Origin: JANQRZ01 sp965215165
GTDB taxonomy: Bacteria > Bacteroidota > Rhodothermia > Rhodothermales > JANQRZ01
DNA length: 64,000 nucleotides
Assembly: GCA_965215165.1 (NCBI GenBank)
Contig: CBDCCX010000006.1
Coordinates: 3,439,169-3,503,168, forward strand
Reading direction: 5' to 3'
Position numbers and translations under genes: made by a program. The notes beneath the pieces were generated by a model. The model made no database searches. It saw only the letters and a program-made list of their open reading frames with translations, and was not told where the DNA came from. Shown here in pieces: positions 1 through 7,387 of this stretch (position 1 is its first letter; each line of letters starts with the position of its first letter).

Positions 1-614
1 CTCAGGCGCACCTCGCCCGGAGCCTGTTCCCGCTCGGCACCTTCACCAAGCCGCGCATCCGGGAGATGGCGGCAGCCTACGGCTTCGACCGCGTCGCCGG
101 CAAGCCGGACTCCTACGAGATCTGCTTCATCCCCGACGACGACTACCGCGGCTTCCTCAAGCGCCGCACGCCCGGCCTCGAGGCCGCCGTGGCCGGGGGC
201 GACTTCGTGCTCGAGGACGGCACCGTCGTCGGGCAGCACGACGGCTATCCGTTCTACACCGTCGGGCAGCGGCGCGGCCTCGGCCTCGCGCTCGGCGAGC
301 CGGCCTACGTCACGCGCATCGACGCGGCGACGAACACCGTCACCGTCGGCCCGCGCGAGGCGCTCCTCGGGCAGACCCTCACCGCGCGGCAGCTCAACTT
401 CGTCGCCCACCCGGACCTCCTCGACGAGCAGCCCGTCACGGCGAAAATCCGCTACAAGGACGCCGGGGCACCCGCCCTCGCTTGGCAGACCGGCGACGAT
501 GAGCTTCGCATCGCCTTCGCCGAGCCGCGCGCCGCCATCACCCCAGGGCAGGCGGTCGTGCTCTACGACGGCGACGACCTCGTGGCCGGCGGCTGGATTC
601 ACGAGGGGGACTAA
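1..614 (+). CDS. mnmA: tRNA-specific 2-thiouridylase MnmA, C-terminal part (5' end outside window)
   Basis: MnmA thiolates U34 of Lys, Glu and Gln tRNAs in the cytoplasm, using ATP and a persulfide relayed from sulfur carriers. The frame is open from the left edge (codons in phase with base 3), and about 203 residues are visible. Just inside the edge is LFPLGTFTKPRIREMA, typical of the end of the MnmA catalytic domain. Next comes DSYEICFIPDDDY, which carries the conserved persulfide-forming cysteine of the ICFI motif, and then YTVGQRRGLGL of the central domain. The C-terminal beta-barrel ends in a typical LYDGDDLVAGGW stretch. The N-terminal PP-loop is outside the window. Identification is secure. 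Confidence 0.95.
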   Translation, partial: QAHLARSLFPLGTFTKPRIREMAAAYGFDRVAGKPDSYEICFIPDDDYRGFLKRRTPGLEAAVAGGDFVLEDGTVVGQHDGYPFYTVGQRRGLGLALGEPAYVTRIDAATNTVTVGPREALLGQTLTARQLNFVAHPDLLDEQPVTAKIRYKDAGAPALAWQTGDDELRIAFAEPRAAITPGQAVVLYDGDDLVAGGWIHEGD

Positions 615-780
615 GAGACTGTTCGGGATTCACAATCGCGGGCTGCGAGCGGCTGCGAAACAGCCCGTCGGCGTTGCGCTGCATCGCCGAGCCTACAGGC
701 TCGCGTGCTTCGCGCGCCTTGAAGGGCCATTTCTCGCTCACTCTCGCCTGCACGCTCCAAATCCGGGCAGCCTCTAAGCG
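615..780. repeat. Structured intergenic tract, possible dispersed repeat
   Basis: No credible gene lies between mnmA and the lipoprotein gene. The tract contains short hairpins: GAGCC-taca-GGCTC, and CGGGCTG pairing with CAGCCCG. In order it shows CGAAACAGCCC, GGCGTTGC, TGCATCG and CCTACAGG. The same landmarks appear in the same order, on the opposite strand, in the 66-bp repeat at 27821-27886 and the bases beyond it, so it may be a diverged family member. This is a by-eye comparison. Confidence 0.4.
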
Positions 781-872
781 AGGGGCGCGGAGCCGGTGCT
801 GCGTTTTTTCGCTCTCCGTTTTCTCCGTTCCTCCCGCGCCCTATCTTGCTTTTCCACCCGCCGCCTCCGCCC

Positions 873-1166
873 ATGCGCCGCCTCTTGCTTCTCGCCCTCC
901 TCCTCACCGCCGGCTGCGAGCTCGGGGAGATCGAGCACGTCGGCACCGTCGTTCACGTGGACCAGGACGGCGGCTTCTGGGGCATCGTCAGCAGCGAAGA
1001 CGGCACGCGGTTCCGCCCGACGAACCTGCCGGAGCTGTTCTGGCACGAGGGGACCGTCATAGAGTTCGAGGGCTACGTCGTCAGCGAGGGCCGGAAGGAG
1101 GGCGACTGGGGCATCCCGGTCGAGCTCAACGAGGTCGAGGTCAGCCTTGACGGGAAGGATGACTGA
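873..1166 (+). CDS. Small predicted lipoprotein
   Basis: This is a 97-residue protein starting MRRLLLLALLLTAGC. It has a short positively charged n-region, a Leu/Ala hydrophobic core and a lipobox (LTAG-C), so it should be lipidated at that Cys and anchored in a membrane. The mature part is acidic and contains HVGTVVHVDQDGGFWGIVSS and VIEFEGYVV, suggesting a small beta-rich fold. I do not recognise a named family. An in-frame TTG lies 27 bp upstream, but the ATG gives the better signal peptide. The 3' end overlaps the start of the zinc-ribbon gene by 8 bp, so the two are probably cotranslated. Confidence 0.75.
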   Translation: MRRLLLLALLLTAGCELGEIEHVGTVVHVDQDGGFWGIVSSEDGTRFRPTNLPELFWHEGTVIEFEGYVVSEGRKEGDWGIPVELNEVEVSLDGKDD

Positions 1167-1338
1167 GTCGGTGCGCGAGTGCCCGTCGTGCGCGATGGTG
1201 GTCGACGCTGCGGCGTCCGTGTGCCCGGTGTGCGGCTACGAGTTTCCTGCGCCCAAAACCGGCTTCGGGCCGATGGCCTGGCTCTTCGTCGCGCTGATGC
1301 TGGTCCCGGTGCTGTGGGTACTGGCGCGGCTGTTCTGA
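1159..1338 (+). CDS. Zinc-ribbon membrane peptide
   Basis: The product has 59 residues from the ATG at 1159; a TTG four codons upstream is also in frame. The N-terminus holds two CxxC knuckles, CPSC and CPVC, which should form a zinc ribbon. One hydrophobic helix near the C-terminus (MAWLFVALMLVPVLWVLA) would anchor it in the inner membrane. Such small zinc-ribbon/TM proteins are common and of unknown role. It overlaps the lipoprotein gene by 8 bp, which supports cotranslation. Function cannot be named. Confidence 0.7.
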   Translation: MTESVRECPSCAMVVDAAASVCPVCGYEFPAPKTGFGPMAWLFVALMLVPVLWVLARLF

Positions 1339-1413
1339 AAAAGACGGCCTCCTCTGACACGGCGGTGGCAGGCCCGACGCCCTACCCTGCGGCCGACTCG
1401 CCACCGCCTCGCT

Positions 1414-2067
1414 ATGCACCCCTTCTCCGAGCGCGCCCGTGCCGTGCTCCAGCACAGCCGCGACGAAGCCGTCCGCCTCGGGCAGGACGCCGTCGGCACC
1501 GAGCATCTGCTGCTCGGCGTGCTGCGTGCCGGCGGCCTGCCGGTCCGCCTGCTGCGCGACCTCGGCGCGAGCGCGCAGCAGCTCCGCCGCGCCGCCGAAG
1601 CCGCCGCGCCGCCGCCGGTCGGGGAGCCGAGCGAGCTGGCCCGCGACGACCTCGCGCTCACCGCCGCGGCCGAACATGCGCTCGCCCTGGCTGAGCGCGA
1701 GGCGGCGGAGCTCGGCATTGACACCGTCGGCGCGGAGTGGCTGCTCGTGGGCCTGATGGGCGAGGCCGAGGGCGTGCTCCGCGCCGCGCTCGACCCGGAC
1801 GCCGTGCGTGCCGAGGTGCGACGCTTCCACGGGGCCGAACCGGACCCGGCGGCACCGACCGTGCGCGAACCGCCGACCCCGTACCTCCGGGACCGGGCTG
1901 CGAACGCGGCGCGGCGTCTCTCCATCGTCTTCGATGCCGAGACGCAGGAGGCCGACGTGGTGGAGCTGCTGCTGCTGCTCTCCGAGCTGTACCGCGCCCT
2001 CGGCGGCGACGGCCTAGTGATCCTCGACAGCGGCGTCCCGGCGTGGGACGCGGAGGACGAGCGATGA
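1414..2067 (+). CDS. Clp N-terminal (double Clp repeat) domain protein
   Basis: The product has 217 residues. The first 65 or so (FSERARAVLQHSRDEA, then VGTEHLLLGVLRAGG) match a Clp N-domain repeat as in ClpC/ClpA. A second repeat follows, with ALALAEREAAELGIDTVG and EWLLVGLMGEAEGV. In Clp ATPases this domain binds substrates and adaptors. No AAA+ module follows here, so this would be a stand-alone Clp-N protein that might act as an adaptor or decoy. The C-terminal 70 residues are unassigned helical sequence. The stop codon overlaps the next start (ATGA at 2064-2067), so the pair is translationally coupled. Confidence 0.75.
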   Translation: MHPFSERARAVLQHSRDEAVRLGQDAVGTEHLLLGVLRAGGLPVRLLRDLGASAQQLRRAAEAAAPPPVGEPSELARDDLALTAAAEHALALAEREAAELGIDTVGAEWLLVGLMGEAEGVLRAALDPDAVRAEVRRFHGAEPDPAAPTVREPPTPYLRDRAANAARRLSIVFDAETQEADVVELLLLLSELYRALGGDGLVILDSGVPAWDAEDER

Positions 2068-2495
2068 CGCCCTCAGACCGGCGCGGCCCGGTGCAGATCG
2101 ACCTCGCCGGCCGCAACCCCGCGCTCTTCGACGCGCTCTTCGCCCGGCTCGAGGGCGCGCTCGTCGACGTCGTCGAGCGGCTGACGCACGCGCAGGTGGA
2201 CCCGTCCTCACGCGAGATCATGGGCGAGCTGCTCGGCGCGGCGCAGGGCTACGTCGAGGCCCGCCTCAAAGCTCCGTCGATCGAGAACCAGCAGAAGCTC
2301 GCCGAGATCACGCGGCTCTACGCCGAGGCCGAGGAACGCCTGGCCCACGCCCGCGCGCAGCGCGCCTCGGCCGAGCGGCAGGAGCTCGAGAACCTCGAGA
2401 CCAAGCTCGAGCTCGCCCTCACGCTGATGCAGCGCCTCAGCACCGTCAAGCTCCGCCAGGGTCCCGACGGCACCACGCTCGATCTCACCGAATAG
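2064..2495 (+). CDS. Hypothetical coiled-coil protein coupled to the Clp-N protein
   Basis: The product has 143 residues and starts MTPSDRRGPVQIDLAG. From about residue 70 to 130 it is a continuous charged helix (EITRLYAEAEERLAHARA and onward) with heptad-like spacing, predicted to form a coiled coil. The N-terminal half (LFDALFARLEGALVDVVERL) is also helical. There is no signal peptide or membrane segment. The ATG overlaps the stop of the Clp-N gene, so the two products are probably made together and may bind each other; that is inference. I do not recognise the family. Confidence 0.65.
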   Translation: MTPSDRRGPVQIDLAGRNPALFDALFARLEGALVDVVERLTHAQVDPSSREIMGELLGAAQGYVEARLKAPSIENQQKLAEITRLYAEAEERLAHARAQRASAERQELENLETKLELALTLMQRLSTVKLRQGPDGTTLDLTE

Positions 2496-2527
2496 CGGCG
2501 CGACGGACTCGGAACCACCCTCAGATA

Positions 2528-2556
2528 TTGACAGTATTCGACAAGCACCCTACGAG
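2528..2556 (+). promoter_or_regulatory. Possible sigma70-type promoter for parDE
   Basis: TTGACA (2528-2533) is followed after 17 bp by TACGAG (2551-2556), 34 bp before the ParD start. The -35 is perfect and the -10 is poor (3 of 6), so this is tentative. Autoregulation by ParD at this site would be usual for the family. Confidence 0.4.
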
Positions 2557-2589
2557 CCAGCCCCCGCCTACGCGCCAGTCTCCATTGCC

Positions 2590-2868
2590 ATGCAGCAACT
2601 CAACGTCTCCCTGACCGACGAACTGAACGACCTCGTTCGCAGCCTCGTCGCGGCCGGCCGTTATGCCTCGGCGAGTGAGGTGGTACGCGACAGCCTCCGC
2701 CTCATGGAAGAGCGGGAGCAACTTCGGGTCCTCAAGCTCAAGGAGTTGCGCCAGCTAATCAAAGAAGGAAAAGAGAGTCCGACCGTCCCGTATGACTTCG
2801 AAGGGGCGCGGCGCGAAGCGCAAAAGAGAGCCGAGGCGATGAGGTCGGCGCAGGCCGATACCGCTTAG
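2590..2868 (+). CDS. parD: ParD-family antitoxin
   Basis: The 92-residue product starts MQQLNVSLTDELNDLV. The N-terminal 45 residues form a ribbon-helix-helix DNA-binding unit, with beta strand QLNVSLT and helices around ELNDLVRSLVAAGRYASASE and VVRDSLRLMEE, as in the ParD/CC2985 group. The C-terminal 40 residues (EGKESPTVPYDFEGARREAQ) match the flexible toxin-binding tail. It should neutralise the ParE toxin encoded 2 bp downstream and repress the shared promoter. The reading frame is intact. Confidence 0.88.
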   Translation: MQQLNVSLTDELNDLVRSLVAAGRYASASEVVRDSLRLMEEREQLRVLKLKELRQLIKEGKESPTVPYDFEGARREAQKRAEAMRSAQADTA

Positions 2869-2870
2869 CG

Positions 2871-3167
2871 ATGCCGAGGATCGTAGAGCGACAAGCCGCC
2901 GTCGAAGACCGAATCGAGGTCGAGCTCTACCTGATCCTGAACGCGCCCGAGGCCGTCAACAATGTGATGAGGGCCATCGATTCCAAGTATCGCTTTTTGG
3001 CGCAGCATTCCTTCGCCGGACGAGCGCGACCCGACCTCGACGAGAACGCAACCCTCCGAAGTTCTCCGGTCGGGCGCTACGTCGTGTTCTACGAGCCGCT
3101 CGATGACGGCATCGAGGTCGTTCGACTGCTCCACGGCTCCCGCGATGTTCGAGGCGAGTTCGAGTAG
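2871..3167 (+). CDS. parE: ParE/RelE-family toxin
   Basis: The 98-residue product belongs to the RelE/ParE fold. The diagnostic C-terminal strands read RYVVFYEPLDDGIEVVRLLHGSRD, close to the family pattern R-Y-x-I-x-Y-x-...-I-x-V-x-R-x-x-H-x-x-R-D. ParE toxins inhibit DNA gyrase; a ribosome-dependent RNase activity of RelE type cannot be excluded by eye. It starts 2 bp after parD ends, the standard antitoxin-toxin order. The reading frame is intact, unlike the toxin of the second pair at 38357-38610. Confidence 0.87.
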   Translation: MPRIVERQAAVEDRIEVELYLILNAPEAVNNVMRAIDSKYRFLAQHSFAGRARPDLDENATLRSSPVGRYVVFYEPLDDGIEVVRLLHGSRDVRGEFE

Positions 3168-3225
3168 ACCGGTGGGTCGGTGTGCGCTCGTCGACCAAGC
3201 GGGATACCAGTCTGCTGGCTGTCGG

Positions 3226-3996
3226 CTAGGGCGCAAACGCACGGATCAACCGGACCATGTCGCCTATCATCTGGCTCACCAGGTCCGGCGCAACGGCTCC
3301 AAGCTGCTGCAGGAAAAGCGCGAACAGGCTCGTCCCGACCAGGATTTTCAGCGGCAGGCTGAGCGAGAACAGGTCCGCCTGCGGGACCATCCGGGCGAAG
3401 ACGCCGAGCGCCACGTCGATCAGGAAGAGCGTCACCATGAACGGGGCCGACAGGCGCAGGGCCGAGACGAAGAACGCGCCCGTCCACTCGAGCAGCAGGG
3501 GGCCGCTCGCCGCCAGGTTCGCCCCGGCGAGGGGGACCACCTCGAACGACGACGCGAGCGCGACCACGAGCTGCTGCGGCCCGTCGAGCAGCAGGAAGAG
3601 CAGCATGAAGCCCAGCGTCAGCACGCGCCCGAGCGGGTTCGACGGCGCGCCGCTGATGGGGTTGTAGACCTGGGCCATGCTCAGGCTCATCTGGAACCCG
3701 ATCACGTCGCCGGCGAACTGCACCGCGTGGAACACGAACTGCGCCGCGAATCCGAGCAGTACGCCGGTCAGCGCCTCGATCACGACGGCCACCACGAACC
3801 CGACGGGGTGCGTCACGCCCGGCGGCAGCGCGCCGCCCACGAGGCCGGCGAGGCTGAACGCCAGGATCGCCGCGAGCATCACCTTGACCTGCGCCGGGAT
3901 GAACTTCTGGCTGAAGAACGGGGCCGCCGCCAGCAGCCCGCCGAGGCGGACGAAGACGAGCAGCACGCGCAGGATGTACTCGGGGTCGAGCAGCAC
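3226..3996 (-). CDS. fliR: Flagellar export gate protein FliR
   Basis: FliR is an inner-membrane part of the flagellar type III export gate (FliPQR). The product has 256 residues when started at the GTG at 3996 (MLLDPEYILRVLLVFVRLG), close to the usual 250-260. It has six or so hydrophobic segments and the family signature FQMSLSMAQVYNPISG near the middle. An open frame continues upstream to 4566, but that extension runs antisense to fliQ and has no family character. It is the last gene of the fliOPQR group, separated from fliQ by a 194-bp inverted-repeat spacer. flhB, which often follows, is absent. Confidence 0.93.
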   Translation of the reverse strand: MLLDPEYILRVLLVFVRLGGLLAAAPFFSQKFIPAQVKVMLAAILAFSLAGLVGGALPPGVTHPVGFVVAVVIEALTGVLLGFAAQFVFHAVQFAGDVIGFQMSLSMAQVYNPISGAPSNPLGRVLTLGFMLLFLLLDGPQQLVVALASSFEVVPLAGANLAASGPLLLEWTGAFFVSALRLSAPFMVTLFLIDVALGVFARMVPQADLFSLSLPLKILVGTSLFALFLQQLGAVAPDLVSQMIGDMVRLIRAFAP

Positions 3997-4012
3997 GGCG
4001 AGCGTAGGTTTT

Positions 4013-4140
4013 ATAGGGCGTGGAGGGCAGGGAAGGTGGGGAGGGCTAGAGGGAAACAGCTCCCCCATCGCCTGCGCGAACGACGCAGGCTGAGATCCCT
4101 CAGGATGAGATCCCTCCCTGCCCTCCTCCCCCTCCACGCC
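4013..4140. repeat. Long imperfect inverted repeat between fliQ and fliR
   Basis: The left arm GGGCGTGGAGGGCAGGGAAGG pairs imperfectly with the right arm CCCTCCCTGCCCTCC...CCTCCACGCCC. Inside are a perfect hairpin GCCTGCG-cgaacga-CGCAGGC and a duplicated TGAGATCCCTC. Related arms occur at 30636-30745 and 34049-34175. It could be an RNA-processing or stability element. Confidence 0.6.
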
Positions 4141-4190
4141 CAAGAGACACGCCATTCCTCCACGCAGGGAAACAGGGCGCGACGCGCACC

Positions 4191-4460
4191 TCACCGCGAG
4201 ACGTTCGGGATGAAGGTGAAGGCGTGGGCGGCGAAGTCGGTCAGCATCTCCAGCATCCACGGCGCGAGCAGCAGCAGGACCGCCGAGATGGCCAGGATTT
4301 TCGGGATGTAGCTCAGCGTCATCTCCTGCATCGAGGTCACGGCCTGGAACAGGCTCACCGTCAGGCCCACCGCGAGCGCGATGCCCAGCAGCGGGGCCGT
4401 CACCAGCACGGCGACCTGCATCGCCTCGCGCATCCAGAATAGGGCTACCTCTTCGTTCAC
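4191..4460 (-). CDS. fliQ: Flagellar export gate protein FliQ
   Basis: The 89-residue product is the usual size for FliQ, with two transmembrane helices (AVLVTAPLLGIALAVGLTV and ILAISAVLLLLAPWMLEML). Between them is the signature VSLFQAVTSMQEMTLSYIPK. FliQ assembles around FliP and FliR to form the export channel in the inner membrane. It starts at ATG 4460, 60 bp after fliP ends. Confidence 0.96.
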   Translation of the reverse strand: MNEEVALFWMREAMQVAVLVTAPLLGIALAVGLTVSLFQAVTSMQEMTLSYIPKILAISAVLLLLAPWMLEMLTDFAAHAFTFIPNVSR

Positions 4461-4520
4461 GAGTTTCGGAGTTGATGGGGTGGTGGAGGTCGTGGAGGGA
4501 GGGGCGAGAGCCTCTGCCTC

Positions 4521-5312
4521 TCAGCCTAAATATCCGCGCACGACGGACTCGACGATCAGGTACCACCCGTCGGTGAGCACGAACAGCAGCAGCTTGATCG
4601 GCAGCGAGATCATCACCGGCGGCAGCATCATCATGCCCATCGACATCAGCACGCTCGCCACGATCAGGTCGACCACCAGGAACGGCAGGAACAGCATGAA
4701 CCCGATCTGGAAGGCGATCCGCAGCTCGGAGATCACGAACGCCGGCACCAGCACGTGCAGCGGCACCTCATCGACCGTCGCGAACGGGTCGAGGTCGGCC
4801 ATGTCCATGAAGAGCATCAGGTCCTTGTCGCGCGTCTGCTCCAGCATGAACGCCTTCGTCGGCGCGGCGGCGAGCGCGAGCGCCTCGTCCTGCGCGAGGG
4901 TGCCGTCGAGGTAGGGGGCGAGCGCGTTCGTGTTGACCTCCTCGATCACCGGGGCCATCACGAAGAACGTCAGGAAGAGCGCCAGCCCGACGATGATCTG
5001 CGTCGGCGGCGACTGCTGCATCCCGAGCGCGGTGCGGAGGATGCTGAAGACGACCACGAGCCGCGTGAAGCTGGTCATCAGGATGATGATCGACGGCGCG
5101 AGCGTGAGCACCGTCAGCAGCAGCAGGAGCTGGATCGGGAGGGCGAGGTCCTCGTCGCCCTTCGTCAGCGAGACGCCCGGCAGCGGCGAGAGCACGCTGC
5201 CCGACGCGGCTGCCGCCTCAGCCCCCTGCTCGGCCGGGGCCGTCTGCGCCACCACCTCGGGCGCGAGGCCGACGAGCAGCAGGACGAGCAGGAGCCGGCG
5301 GAGGTCAGGCAT
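4521..5312 (-). CDS. fliP: Flagellar export gate protein FliP
   Basis: The 263-residue product from ATG 5312 begins with a cleavable signal peptide (MPDLRRLLLVLLLVGLAPEVVA), as is usual for FliP. Family blocks are present: FTRLVVVFSILRTALGMQQS, then QIIVGLALFLTFFVM, and the C-terminal VASVLMSMGMMMLPPVMISL. FliP forms the pentameric core of the export gate. The start overlaps the end of fliO by 8 bp, indicating coupled translation. A longer frame to 5414 runs through fliO and is not needed. Confidence 0.96.
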   Translation of the reverse strand: MPDLRRLLLVLLLVGLAPEVVAQTAPAEQGAEAAAASGSVLSPLPGVSLTKGDEDLALPIQLLLLLTVLTLAPSIIILMTSFTRLVVVFSILRTALGMQQSPPTQIIVGLALFLTFFVMAPVIEEVNTNALAPYLDGTLAQDEALALAAAPTKAFMLEQTRDKDLMLFMDMADLDPFATVDEVPLHVLVPAFVISELRIAFQIGFMLFLPFLVVDLIVASVLMSMGMMMLPPVMISLPIKLLLFVLTDGWYLIVESVVRGYLG

Positions 5313-5856
5313 GGGTCCCGAGGCTACTCCCAAGGCTACCGTGGAGAAGCGCGCCGAAGCGGGGCGGCGGCTCGCCATCGAAACCAGCACCGAGACCGGC
5401 ACCGGGAGCAGCACCGAAATCAGCGGGGTCGGAAACGGTCGCGTCGCCCGCTAGGTCGTCCGGGTAGCGTTGCAGGAGCGTGATCTGTCCGGCCGTGACG
5501 CCGAGCAGCAGCACCTCGCCGCGGCAGCGGACGAGCCGGAGGCTCTGCCCCTGCGCCAGCGGAAGCTGCCCGACGAGCCGGAGTGGCGAGGCCCCGCTCG
5601 GGGTGTCGGCCTGCTGCCGGAGGCGAAGGGCGAGCAGGCCGCCTCCGGCCAGGAGCGCGAGCGCGATCAGGTTGCCCGCGCTGAAAAGCCGAGGGCCGCT
5701 ACGCCCGCCGCGCACTGCCTCGTACGCGACCTCCGGGTCCGAGGCCGACGAGGGCGCAAGCTGAACGGCGACGAAGAGAATGACGAGGCCGAGCCCGAAG
5801 AGCAACGCCCGGCGCAGGGGCGGCGAGAGCGAGGCGAGCGGCAGGGGGAGGCGCAT
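5305..5856 (-). CDS. fliO: FliO-like flagellar biosynthesis protein
   Basis: The 183-residue product starts MRLPLPLASLSPPLRRALL. It has one hydrophobic helix near the N-terminus and a second at about residues 55-75 (GNLIALALLAGGGLLALRL), followed by a FliO-type soluble domain (LRLVGQLPLAQGQSLRLVRC, then EVLLLGVTAGQITLL). FliO is a poorly conserved scaffold that assists FliP assembly. Position directly before fliP with an 8-bp overlap is the strongest support. A GG-N10-GC sigma54-like site lies 63 bp upstream. Confidence 0.85.
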   Translation of the reverse strand: MRLPLPLASLSPPLRRALLFGLGLVILFVAVQLAPSSASDPEVAYEAVRGGRSGPRLFSAGNLIALALLAGGGLLALRLRQQADTPSGASPLRLVGQLPLAQGQSLRLVRCRGEVLLLGVTAGQITLLQRYPDDLAGDATVSDPADFGAAPGAGLGAGFDGEPPPRFGALLHGSLGSSLGTHA

Positions 5857-5918
5857 GGCGGAGGACGCGGCAAGTAGATACACCGGGCGGAGCCTGCACC
5901 GGCGTGACATCCGCGTCC

Positions 5919-5933
5919 GCTAAAACGATGCCA
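5919..5933 (-). promoter_or_regulatory. Candidate sigma54 promoter for fliOPQR
   Basis: On the minus strand the site reads TGGCATCGTTTTAGC, against the consensus TGGCACG-N4-TTGC, with correct GG-N10-GC spacing. It lies in the 159-bp gap between fliN and fliO and points at fliO. A sigma54-activator response regulator is encoded at 23195-24610. Identified by eye only. Confidence 0.45.
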
Positions 5934-6015
5934 GCCGCTCCGCACCCTCGCCAAACCAGCCTGTTCCGTCGCCACAGGCCGATTTGCGATGCGCGTACTT
6001 GTGCTCGGGCCGCGC

Positions 6016-6447
6016 TCAGGGGAACGTGTTGCCGCCCGGCTTCGGCGCGGCCAGCTTCGTGATCCGCACCCCGAACTGCTCGTCCACCACGACCGCTTCG
6101 CCCTCGGCGATGAGCCGGCCGTTGGCGTAGACCGACAGCGACTCGCCGACCATCTTTTCCAGCTCGACCACGCTGCCCACGCCGAGGCGGAGCACGTCGG
6201 CCAGCGGCAGGTGCCGCCGCCCGAGCTCGACCGTCACGTCGAGCTCGACGTCGTGGAGGACGTGGAGGTTGGTCGGCATCACGCCGTCGCCGTCGAGGTG
6301 CTCGGCCCCCACGTCGGGGAAGGCGGCGGCGGCGACCTCGACGCCAGCGGCATCTGTGGGAGGCGCGTCCTTGGTCGGTGCGTCTTCGGTTGCGGGGCCG
6401 CCGGGGGCCACGTCGGGAGCCTCGGCGTCGGGGGCGTCAGGATTCAT
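6016..6447 (-). CDS. fliN: Flagellar motor switch protein FliN
   Basis: The 143-residue product has a low-complexity, Pro/Ala/Asp-rich N-terminal 50 residues and a C-terminal SpoA domain (LHDVELDVTVELGRRHLPLA, then VLRLGVGSVVELEKMVGE and GRLIAEGEAVVVDEQFGVRI). FliN forms the lower part of the C-ring with FliM and binds FliH during export. The ATG at 6447 overlaps the end of fliM by 11 bp. Confidence 0.95.
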   Translation of the reverse strand: MNPDAPDAEAPDVAPGGPATEDAPTKDAPPTDAAGVEVAAAAFPDVGAEHLDGDGVMPTNLHVLHDVELDVTVELGRRHLPLADVLRLGVGSVVELEKMVGESLSVYANGRLIAEGEAVVVDEQFGVRITKLAAPKPGGNTFP

Positions 6448-7387
6448 CGTCGTCGTAGAAGAGGAGGGGTTCGGGAGGGGGGGCGAGGGCTTCGACGATG
6501 CGAAGGGCGCAGCGCGAGCCGGAGCGGCCGGCCGTCGCGCGGAAGCGCTGGTGCTCGCCGACGTAGACCGGCAGGGCCTCGGTGGGCCGCCGCCGCAGCG
6601 GGATCACGTCGCCGACGGCCAGGTGGAGGAGGTCGCCGAGCGGGAGCCGGGTGCGGCCCAACTCAGCCGTGAGGGCGACGGCGGTGCTGCCGACGGCCTC
6701 CTCGTAGCGCTCGCGCACCGGCCCTGGCGTCTCGTCGGGCGGCTCGGACACCTGCCGGCCCGCGCCGGGCGCGTTCATCACCTGGTGGACGAACGAGAAC
6801 GGGTAGCACAGCCGCAGCGGCGCGCACTGCTCGCGGACGCACGCCTCGAAGGTCACGATCACGACGGGCGCGTCGTCGGGCAGAAGCTGCACGAACGGGG
6901 CTTCCTGCTCGTAGCCGACTTGCCGGAGCGCGAGCGGGGCCACGTCCCCCCAGCTCGTGCCCAGGTCGGCGAAGCCGTGGGCGGCCAGGCGGTGTGCCAC
7001 GCGCTGCTCGATCTGCGAGAGGGGCCGCGCCTCGTCAGCCAGGGTACCGGTCCCGCCGAAGAGCCGCTCGGCCACGAAGAGCGCGAGGCGCGGGTCCACC
7101 TCCAGCAGGAACCGCTGCTCGATGGCCTTGGCCTCGCCGATGAAGAGCGCCGACGGCGAGGCGCTCGACGCGACGAAGTCGGCGTAGGTCTTCTGCTCGA
7201 CCGCGCGCGTCGACACCTCGACGAGCATCCGGAGCTGGACCGAGAGGTAGACCGCGAGCCGCCGCCCGAACGCCTCGTGGACGGTGTGGAGCGTGCGCAG
7301 CAGCTCGTGCGAGAGCAGGCGCGGCTGCCGGAAGTCGTACGGCTGCGCCTGCGGCGCGGGCGGGGTCGGGGCGGGGGCAGCGCTCAT
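6437..7387 (-). CDS. fliM: Flagellar motor switch protein FliM
   Basis: The 316-residue product has the FliM middle domain (LHTVHEAFGRRLAVYLSVQL, ALFVAERLFGGTG, PLSQIEQRV) and a C-terminal SpoA domain (LTAELGRTRLPLGDLLHLAV, GDVIPL). It links FliG to FliN in the C-ring and binds phospho-CheY. The usual LSQxEIDALL motif for CheY-P at the extreme N-terminus is not obvious; the protein begins MSAAPAPTPPAPQAQPYDF. The start codon overlaps the fliL stop (ATGA at 7384-7387). Confidence 0.95.
   Translation of the reverse strand: MSAAPAPTPPAPQAQPYDFRQPRLLSHELLRTLHTVHEAFGRRLAVYLSVQLRMLVEVSTRAVEQKTYADFVASSASPSALFIGEAKAIEQRFLLEVDPRLALFVAERLFGGTGTLADEARPLSQIEQRVAHRLAAHGFADLGTSWGDVAPLALRQVGYEQEAPFVQLLPDDAPVVIVTFEACVREQCAPLRLCYPFSFVHQVMNAPGAGRQVSEPPDETPGPVRERYEEAVGSTAVALTAELGRTRLPLGDLLHLAVGDVIPLRRRPTEALPVYVGEHQRFRATAGRSGSRCALRIVEALAPPPEPLLFYDDDES

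Noticed and set aside
615..780. A tRNA or small structured RNA gene after mnmA
   Set aside because: Several hairpins exist but no cloverleaf, T-loop GTTCGA pattern or promoter is visible, so it was listed only as a structured repeat-like tract.
3103..4311. Open frame of 402 codons on the plus strand
   Set aside because: Antisense to fliR and fliQ, with highly charged low-complexity translation. fliR and fliQ are unmistakable on the other strand.
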